A stretch of DNA of 64,000 bases, from positions 2,802,001 to 2,866,000 of the forward strand of contig NZ_WSRO01000002.1 of assembly GCF_009769735.1 (NCBI RefSeq), given 5' to 3'. The stretch is from Streptomyces sp. BA2 (lineage in GTDB: Bacteria > Actinomycetota > Actinomycetes > Streptomycetales > Streptomycetaceae). Numbering within the stretch: position 1 is the stretch's first letter; the number at the start of each line of letters is the position of its first letter. The notes below the pieces were generated by a model, which had not been told where the DNA came from, did no database searches, and saw only the letters and a list, made by a program, of their open reading frames with translations. The position numbers and the translations under genes were made by a program. Positions 58,566 through 64,000 of this stretch are shown piece after piece.

Positions 58566-59345
58566 GTGCCGGTCCTCCCCGGAGCCGAGCCGTACCGCCA
58601 CGAGGGCGGCGAGGTCGGCGTCCTCCTCTGTCACGGCTTCACCGGATCCCCGCAGTCCCTGCGCCCCTGGGCGGAGTACCTCGCGGGGCAGGGCCTGACC
58701 GTCTCGCTCCCGCTGCTTCCCGGGCACGGCACGCGCTGGGAGGACCTCCAGGTCACCGGCTGGCAGGACTGGTACGCGGAGGTGGAGCGCGAGCTGCGCG
58801 GGCTCCTCGAGCGGTGCACGGATGTCTTCGTCTTCGGCCTCTCCATGGGCGGCGCGCTGGCCCTGCGGCTCGCCTCGAAGCACGGCGACGAGGTGCGTGG
58901 CCTGGTCCTGGTGAACCCGGCGAACAAGGTGCACGGCCTGGCCGCGTACGCCCTGCCGTTCGCCCGGCATCTGGTGCCCACGACGCCGGGCATCGCCAGC
59001 GACATCGCCCTGGAGGGCTCGAAGGAACTCGCGTACGACCGGGTGCCGCTGCACGCCGCCCACTCGTTGCGCCGGTTCTTCCAGCGGCTCGACCGTGAAC
59101 TGCCGCAGGTGACACAGCCGTTGCTGGTGCTGCACAGCCCTCAGGACCATGTGGTGCCGCCGGCCGACTCGGCCAGGATCCTCAGCCGGGTGTCGTCCGC
59201 GGACGTCACCGAGACCATCCTGGAACAGAGCTACCACGTCGCGACGTTGGACCACGATGCGGACCGGATCTTCGAGGAGAGCTACGCGTTCATCGGCCGG
59301 CTCGCCCCCAGTGTCGGTAAGGAAGGGACGGCCACCGGTGGCTGA
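58566..59345 (+). CDS. alpha/beta-hydrolase, Est30-like carboxylesterase
   Basis: 259-aa serine hydrolase. Oxyanion region LLCHGFTGSPQSL, nucleophile in VFGLSMGGALAL, Asp in HSPQDHVVPP and catalytic His in SYHVATLD. This arrangement is that of thermostable Est30/monoacylglycerol lipase-type esterases acting on short acyl esters. AAGGAG precedes the GTG. The next gene overlaps its end. Confidence 0.9.
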   Translation: MPVLPGAEPYRHEGGEVGVLLCHGFTGSPQSLRPWAEYLAGQGLTVSLPLLPGHGTRWEDLQVTGWQDWYAEVERELRGLLERCTDVFVFGLSMGGALALRLASKHGDEVRGLVLVNPANKVHGLAAYALPFARHLVPTTPGIASDIALEGSKELAYDRVPLHAAHSLRRFFQRLDRELPQVTQPLLVLHSPQDHVVPPADSARILSRVSSADVTETILEQSYHVATLDHDADRIFEESYAFIGRLAPSVGKEGTATGG

Positions 59346-59976
59346 GCAGGACCGAATCGAACCCGACGGCGACGAGAGCCGCGAGCCCGAGAAGCGCCAG
59401 GAGCCCTCCGAGGGCCAGGGCCTGCCGCTCGACGAGGACGCGGCCTGGCAGGCGATCGTCGCGGGGTACGGCCAGGAGCCGGCGGACCCGCCGGGTGCCA
59501 AGCCGTTCAAGTCCATCGAGGACCTGGCGCTGCTCGAACCGGAGACGAACGAGAAGCCCGGCTCGGGCGACACGAGCGTGAAGAACCCCACGGCCCCCGA
59601 GAACCCGGACGACTCCGGGTCCAAGAAGCCGCTCGGCGGCTCCGTCTCCTTCGCCCCCGGCGTCGGCAGCGGCCCGCGTGACTACGACGCCCCCGAGGCG
59701 TCGGACGACGACCTGGGCGCGGACGACGAGGGCCACTTCGTCCCGCCGGAGCCGCCGCCGCTGCCCGCCGCGGACGTCACGGCGAAGTTCGCCTGGCTCG
59801 CCGTGCTCGGCGGCCCGCTGCTGCTCCTGCTCGCGGTGCTGCTCGGCTGGCAGATGACGTGGTGGCTGACGACGCTCAGCATCGGCGGCTTCCTCGGCGG
59901 CTTCGGCACGCTGGTGGCGCGGATGAAGGGTGACGACGACGAGGAGGACGACCCGGGCCGCGGCGCGGTGGTCTGA
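59338..59976 (+). CDS. acidic membrane protein of unknown function
   Basis: 212 aa. Residues 1-140 are disordered and rich in Glu, Asp, Pro and Ser. Two helices follow (about 148-168 and 173-192), and a short acidic tail ends the protein. The conserved segment DEDAAWQAIVAGYG (about 33-46) is the only ordered N-terminal element. The GTG start overlaps the esterase stop by 8 bp, so the two are co-translated. I do not recognise the family. Confidence 0.75.
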   Translation: MAEQDRIEPDGDESREPEKRQEPSEGQGLPLDEDAAWQAIVAGYGQEPADPPGAKPFKSIEDLALLEPETNEKPGSGDTSVKNPTAPENPDDSGSKKPLGGSVSFAPGVGSGPRDYDAPEASDDDLGADDEGHFVPPEPPPLPAADVTAKFAWLAVLGGPLLLLLAVLLGWQMTWWLTTLSIGGFLGGFGTLVARMKGDDDEEDDPGRGAVV

Positions 59977-59981
59977 AGGGG

Positions 59982-60737
59982 CTAGGCGCCCTGGGTGGCG
60001 GGAATCCTGAGGGCGGCGAGCACCGGCAGGTGGTCGGTGGCCGCCCGCAGATCCGCCTCGCTGACCCCGTCGAGCTCCAACGGCACGCCGCAGCCGAGCA
60101 CTTCGACCCCCGGCGTGGTGAAGACGGCGTCGATGCGCTGATGCGGGTCGCCCGGCGTCGAGGTGTTCTCGCCGCCCCAGGGCGCGGTCGCCCAGCAGTC
60201 CCGCAGCTCCGAGGCGATCCTGCGGAACGTACGGCCCTTGGGCCTTTCGTTGAGGTCACCGCCCGCGACGGCGTGCTCCACGCCCATCCCGGCAAGACGG
60301 TCGAGCAGCATCCCGCCCTGTTCGTACCGCTCGTCGGTCTGCAGGCTCAGATGGCAGCTCAGGACGCCGAGCCGGGCGCCGCCGAACCGCACGACGGCGG
60401 TGGCGAAGCCGCGCCGGTGCAGTCCCGGCGTCAGCGGAAGGAGCACGTCCTCGGTCCGCTCGACGGTGGCCCGCAGCGAGCAGAGCAGCGCGGGCCCGGA
60501 CGCGGTGGCGCCGCCCGAGAGCATCACCAGATCGGCGGCGCGGGCGAGCCGCGCCAGCTTCTTGCGCCACCGGAAGAACCGGGGCGCTTCCTGGACGAGT
60601 ACGAGGTCGGGCGCGCAGGCGGCGATGACCCGCGCCAGCGCGTCGGTGTCGTCCCGCATGGACCGGATGTTGTAACTGAGCACCCGGACCACGGCTGAAC
60701 CGTCGTCTTCGGTCCGGGAGTTGGGCAGCGTCACCAT
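59982..60737 (-). CDS. endonuclease/exonuclease/phosphatase family protein
   Basis: 251-aa EEP-fold metal-dependent hydrolase. VLSYNIRSM, LVLVQEAPRF (catalytic Glu), CHLSLQTDERYEQG, GGDLNERP (Asp/Asn) and ATDHLPVLA (Asp/His) are the family motifs. No secretion signal. The substrate (DNA, nucleotide or lipid phosphate) cannot be told. ATG at 60737 has TATCTT 7 bases upstream and no Shine-Dalgarno, a leaderless pattern. Confidence 0.88.
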   Translation of the reverse strand: MVTLPNSRTEDDGSAVVRVLSYNIRSMRDDTDALARVIAACAPDLVLVQEAPRFFRWRKKLARLARAADLVMLSGGATASGPALLCSLRATVERTEDVLLPLTPGLHRRGFATAVVRFGGARLGVLSCHLSLQTDERYEQGGMLLDRLAGMGVEHAVAGGDLNERPKGRTFRRIASELRDCWATAPWGGENTSTPGDPHQRIDAVFTTPGVEVLGCGVPLELDGVSEADLRAATDHLPVLAALRIPATQGA

Positions 60738-60836
60738 GGAGATCAAGATACGCGCTGCGGGGTGCCGTCACGACGAAACCCGCCGCCCCCGGAAGGGGAC
60801 AGCGGGCCTCGTACGAAACGCGGGATCAGCAGCGAC

Positions 60837-61778
60837 TCAGCCCTGCCGAGCCAGGTCAGCGGCGCCCACGAGCCCCGCCTTATTACCCAGCTGAGCTGCA
60901 AGCACTTGCGCATGCGGACGCCACTGCCCGCCGATGAGCCACCGGCGGAAAGACTTGCGGATCGGGTCGAGCACCAGTTCGCCCTCGTCGGAGAGGCCGC
61001 CGCCCACGATGAACGCGGAGGGGTCGAAGAGCGAGGCCAGGTCGGCCAGGCCCGCGCCGACCCAGCGGGCCAGCTCGCGGTAGGAGTCGACGGCGACGGG
61101 GTCACCCTGCCGGGCCGCCTCGCTGATGTGCTTGCCCTCGATGCCCTCGACGGTGCCGTCGCCCAGGCCGAGGAGCAGCTCCGCGGCCTCCGGCGTGGCA
61201 TTGGCCCGCTGTCGTCCGTACCGGACGAGGGCGCGCCCCGACGCGTACTGCTCCCAGCAGCCCTGGCTTCCGCAGCCGCACAGGAGCCCGTCCGGCACGA
61301 CCCGGATGTGCCCGAACTCGGCGGCCACGCCGAAGCGTCCGCGCCGCAGCTTGTTGCCGATGATGATGCCGCCGCCGAGGCCCGTGCCCAGCGTGATGAC
61401 GATGACGTCCTCGTGGCCCGCGCCCGCGCCGAAGCGGTACTCGCCCCAGGCCGCGGCGTTCGCGTCGTTCTCCACGACGACCGGAAGGCCGACCCGCTGC
61501 TCGACCTTGTCCTTGAGCGGCTCGTGGCGCCAGTCGATGTTCGGTGCGAAGAGAACGGTGGCGCGCTTGTCGTCCACGTAACCGGCGGCGCCGATGCCGA
61601 CGGCCTCCACGTCGTTCCCCTTGCCGGCCCCGGACACGGCGGCACAGATCGCGTCCACGATGCCTTCGGCGGTCGGCGGCGTGGGCACCTTGTGGGTGTC
61701 GAGAATGGTGCCCTCTTCGTCGACCACTCCGGCCGCGATCTTCGTGCCGCCGATATCGACGCCGATGGTGAGTCCCAT
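60837..61778 (-). CDS. glkA: glucokinase, ROK family
   Basis: ATP-dependent glucose kinase, 313 aa. GVDIGGTKIAAGVVD binds phosphate; NDANAAAWGE and EFGHIRV are glucose-site motifs; CGCGSQGCWEQYASG is the ROK zinc motif. In S. coelicolor the corresponding gene (SCO2126, from memory) is the main glucokinase and is required for carbon catabolite repression. GAGGGACAC precedes the ATG. The small gene upstream on the same strand is the counterpart of SCO2127. Confidence 0.96.
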   Translation of the reverse strand: MGLTIGVDIGGTKIAAGVVDEEGTILDTHKVPTPPTAEGIVDAICAAVSGAGKGNDVEAVGIGAAGYVDDKRATVLFAPNIDWRHEPLKDKVEQRVGLPVVVENDANAAAWGEYRFGAGAGHEDVIVITLGTGLGGGIIIGNKLRRGRFGVAAEFGHIRVVPDGLLCGCGSQGCWEQYASGRALVRYGRQRANATPEAAELLLGLGDGTVEGIEGKHISEAARQGDPVAVDSYRELARWVGAGLADLASLFDPSAFIVGGGLSDEGELVLDPIRKSFRRWLIGGQWRPHAQVLAAQLGNKAGLVGAADLARQG

Positions 61779-61832
61779 GTGTCCCTCAGTTTCGGTCGAG
61801 CCCCGCTATGGGCAACCGTACCCGAGGGGTAG

Positions 61833-62303
61833 TCAGTCCAGGTCGATGTGTTCCGCGGGACCAGGGCCCTCGTCCCGCGGGTCGGGACCCTTCGCCGCGT
61901 CGCTCCCGCGGGTCCAGCGGCCCTCCTGGCCCTCGACCGCGGAGCGGTACGCGGCGAGCAGTTCGCCCCCGGCGGCGGCGAGGTGGTCGAAGACGTCGGG
62001 GTTGCGCTCGATGACCGGTTCGACGGCGGCCTTCGCCTGCTGGACGACCTGCCGGACGGTCTGCTCGACGGCGCCCTGGGCGACCGCGCCGAGCAACGGC
62101 GTCTGAAGTCCGGACAGCTTCTCCGACACGGCGTCGACGAGCTTGCGCAGCTCCTCGCCGGCCGAGCCGGGCGGCGGCCCGTACTGGGCACGGCGCCGGG
62201 CCTTCTCCGCCGCGAGGTCCTCGGCGCACGCCTTCGCCCACGCGTCGGCGTCGGCGCTGGCCGCTTCGGGTTCGGGCACTTCGCGCTCGCTGGCATCGCT
62301 CAT
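61833..62303 (-). CDS. conserved protein next to glkA (SCO2127-like)
   Basis: 156 aa, hydrophilic. An acidic N-terminus, a central amphipathic helical region (about 45-120) and a charged disordered tail with DPRDEGPGPAEH; no membrane segment. It corresponds by position to S. coelicolor SCO2127, which has been linked to glkA expression and glucose repression; I believe the family is DUF5304. The molecular function is unknown. Its stop is 54 bp before the glkA ATG, so co-transcription is likely. Confidence 0.75.
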   Translation of the reverse strand: MSDASEREVPEPEAASADADAWAKACAEDLAAEKARRRAQYGPPPGSAGEELRKLVDAVSEKLSGLQTPLLGAVAQGAVEQTVRQVVQQAKAAVEPVIERNPDVFDHLAAAGGELLAAYRSAVEGQEGRWTRGSDAAKGPDPRDEGPGPAEHIDLD

Positions 62304-62375
62304 GACGGACAGACTCCCGCGGAGGACGGTCTATGGATTCGTACTCTCGACGTTACCCGAACGGCGGTAGCCCGT

Positions 62376-63506
62376 TCACCGTGTCCGCGGCCACAGATCG
62401 GGGTCCGGCGCGAACCGCACCCGCAGCTCGCCCTCGCGCAGCCCGGCCCCCTCGACGGTGCAGCGGCGCAGGGCGGACGGCAGGGTCACCATGCGCCGGA
62501 AGGGTCCCGCGGTGACGACGAGTTCGTCCCCGCGCCGGATCAGACCGAGCTCCTCGCGTACGGCGCCGGGGAGAGGGATGTGCCAGATCAGTACGCCGTC
62601 GTCGGCGAGGGCGTCGACGACGGGCCACCGCACGGCCTCCGGGGCCGCGGCGGGAGCGGGCACGCCGAGGGCGGCCAGGTCGTCGGCGCCGCGGGCATCG
62701 CGGCCCAGGTGCGGGAGCGGGAGAAGGCCGTCGCCGTACGTCTCTTCCCACTCGGCCAGCGTCTTGCGCTGCTGGGCGATGAGCTCGGCGAGCCAGGTGT
62801 CGGGGGTGTCGTCGGGCAGGACGCGGTTGGCGTGCACGGCGTCGGTGCGCAGGCCCTGCAGCGCGAGGCCGGTGGCGGCGGCGCGCACGGCGTCGGCGCC
62901 GGCGGGTCCTGGCTCGGCGACCAGGCGGACCGTCGTTCGCGGGTCCTCGATCACGGCCTGCGCGGCGGCGAGTTCGGTGTCCCAGCGGTCCGCGGTCTCG
63001 TACAGCCAGGAGGCGGGCATCGGGACGCCCGCGATGCGGCCGAGCATGGGCCGCAGGGCGCGGGCCGCCTGCCGCTCGGGGGGCAGCAGCCTGCGGAGGT
63101 AGCGGCGCAGCTGCTCGGGGAGCGCGAGGAGCGAGAGGGCGCGGGGCGCCGGGGGCAGGTCCACCACCACGGTGTCGTACGCGGCCTGACCCGCGTCGCG
63201 CAGGGCGCGCAGCAGGGCCAGTTCGTCGCTGCCGGGCAGGGGCGTGAGCTCCTCGCCTTCGAGGCGTCCGGCGCCGAGCAGGTCCAGCGCGGAGGCGGCA
63301 CGGTTCTGCAGGGCCAGGAGGTCGTCCCGGAACTCCTCGCCGGGGGTGAGCCGCTGGACGGTGAGGCCTTGCTCTTCGCCGGTGTCGACCCGGTCGGCCG
63401 TGATCAGCAGGGCCCGGCGTCCCTCGCGGGCGGCGGACAGCGCCGTGGCCGCGGCGACAGTGGTTCGGCCGGAGCCGCCGGGGCCGGTGACGAGGAGTGT
63501 GCGCAT
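62376..63506 (-). CDS. ArsA/GET3-like P-loop ATPase
   Basis: 376-aa protein of the ArsA/MinD-like ATPase fold. The P-loop GPGGSGRTT lacks both the 'deviant' KGG start and the invariant Lys (Arg instead). YDTVVVDLPPAPRALSLL is Walker B-like, and a C-terminal beta domain with LPLPGAVREELGLIRRGDELVV resembles the ArsA HSP20-like domain. No arsenic genes are nearby, so arsenite transport is unlikely. It starts 27 bases after the SRPBCC stop region on the same strand. Confidence 0.82.
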   Translation of the reverse strand: MRTLLVTGPGGSGRTTVAAATALSAAREGRRALLITADRVDTGEEQGLTVQRLTPGEEFRDDLLALQNRAASALDLLGAGRLEGEELTPLPGSDELALLRALRDAGQAAYDTVVVDLPPAPRALSLLALPEQLRRYLRRLLPPERQAARALRPMLGRIAGVPMPASWLYETADRWDTELAAAQAVIEDPRTTVRLVAEPGPAGADAVRAAATGLALQGLRTDAVHANRVLPDDTPDTWLAELIAQQRKTLAEWEETYGDGLLPLPHLGRDARGADDLAALGVPAPAAAPEAVRWPVVDALADDGVLIWHIPLPGAVREELGLIRRGDELVVTAGPFRRMVTLPSALRRCTVEGAGLREGELRVRFAPDPDLWPRTR

Positions 63507-63533
63507 AAGGGTGAACGTTAACCCCCCGTGGTC

Positions 63534-63977
63534 TCAGGCCTTGGGGCCCGACTCCACCCGCTTCTTCAGGCCCGCCAACGCCCGGTCGATGATGACCTTC
63601 TCCGCCTTGCGCTTGATCATCCCGAGCATGGGGATCTTGACGTCGACGGTCAGCTTGTACGTGACCTCGGTGCCGGTACCCGCGGGCCTCAGGAGGTACG
63701 AGCCGTCCAGCGACCGCAGCATCTGCGACTTGACGAGGGTCCAGCTGACCTCGTTCTCGCCGGTCCACGTGTACCCGAGGGTCTGGTCGTCCTTGATCGC
63801 GCCCGCGTCCATGACGAGGCGGACCTGCTTGGCGCGGCCCTGGTCGTCGGTGTCGAGGACCTCCGCCTCCTTCACCTCACCCGTCCAGTCCGGGTAGCGC
63901 GCGAAGTCGGCGATCACTCCCATCACCTCGGCCGGTGCCGCCTCGATCGTGATGCTCGAGCTGGTGTGTTCCGCCAT
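63534..63977 (-). CDS. SRPBCC family protein
   Basis: 147-aa START-like lipid/ligand-binding protein (polyketide cyclase/dehydrase superfamily). SSSITIEAAPAEVMGVIADFARYPDWTGEV is the typical start, followed by a curved beta-sheet pattern and a C-terminal helix (AEKVIIDRALAGLKKRVE). Soluble; ligand unknown. GGAGGAG precedes the ATG by 9 bases. It is upstream of the ArsA-like gene on the same strand and may be co-transcribed. Confidence 0.9.
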   Translation of the reverse strand: MAEHTSSSITIEAAPAEVMGVIADFARYPDWTGEVKEAEVLDTDDQGRAKQVRLVMDAGAIKDDQTLGYTWTGENEVSWTLVKSQMLRSLDGSYLLRPAGTGTEVTYKLTVDVKIPMLGMIKRKAEKVIIDRALAGLKKRVESGPKA

Positions 63978-64000
63978 CGCTGTGGCTCCTCCAGATGCGG

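Noticed and set aside
62376..63506. Arsenite efflux ATPase ArsA
   Set aside because: The fold is similar, but the P-loop lacks Lys, the Cys-rich arsenite site is not seen and no ars genes are adjacent.

Overview
This is a high-GC actinobacterial chromosome segment, almost certainly Streptomyces. Third codon positions are nearly all G/C and GTG/TTG starts are frequent. Gene content and order match the conserved core region I remember around S. coelicolor SCO2076-SCO2128: ileS, the dcw cell-division/cell-wall cluster, thi genes, a PASTA kinase, aroH, trpEG, pfkA, macRS-like genes and glkA. I saw no insertion sequence, prophage, CRISPR array, tRNA/rRNA gene or biosynthetic gene cluster. Locus parallels are from memory, not from a search.

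Layout. (1) 1-3.6 kb: the tail of an unknown gene, then ileS behind an isoleucine T-box. (2) 3.8-21.7 kb, all minus strand: divIVA, yggT, sepF, yggS, pgeF, ftsZ, ftsQ, murG, ftsW, murD, mraY, murF, murE, pbpB/ftsI, ftsL, rsmH. This compact dcw cluster lacks murC, ftsA and mraZ. It appears to be driven by a promoter upstream of rsmH, with more control in front of ftsZ. (3) 21.9-27.5 kb, plus strand: a beta-carbonic anhydrase, then a MoxR/DUF58/transglutaminase operon. (4) 27.6-36.9 kb: a DUF3040 (SepX-like) membrane protein, a methyltransferase, a SAV_6107-type HEPN protein, a self-regulated ABC-ATPase/YhgE/TetR operon, a DUF4126 membrane protein, a CrtI-like FAD enzyme and a membrane protein with a Tyr/Gln-rich tail. 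(5) 36.9-42.8 kb: one-carbon and thiamine genes (metF, thiE, TPP riboswitch-thiOSG), an Rv2175c-like DNA-binding protein and an FAD reductase. (6) 42.9-48.2 kb: PASTA Ser/Thr kinase, endonuclease IV, a His-rich DUF4396 protein behind a CsoR-type copper operator, a molybdopterin oxidoreductase, and the bacterioferritin/ferredoxin pair bfr-bfd. (7) 48.3-55.5 kb: aroH, an SRPBCC protein divergent from a TetR regulator, trpEG with a classical trp attenuator, a D-2-hydroxyacid dehydrogenase and pfkA. (8) 55.7-64 kb: a two-component system, an acyltransferase, an esterase, a nuclease-like protein, glkA with its usual downstream partner, an ArsA-like ATPase and an SRPBCC protein.

How it works together. 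The dcw block makes and polymerises lipid II and builds the FtsZ septum. DivIVA, SepF and the DUF3040 protein add hyphal-tip and septum functions. The PASTA kinase senses cell-wall state. aroH and trpEG form an aromatic/tryptophan branch; pfkA and glkA are glycolytic. The order dcw, DUF3040, metF, Rv2175c, kinase, aroG/aroH resembles Mycobacterium tuberculosis.

I found no convincing undescribed multigene system. The most interesting material is (a) an IleRS with the swapped GxHH signature linked to mupirocin hyper-resistance, and (b) clear regulatory DNA: paired operators, copper and iron boxes, riboswitches, an attenuator and many probable leaderless promoters.
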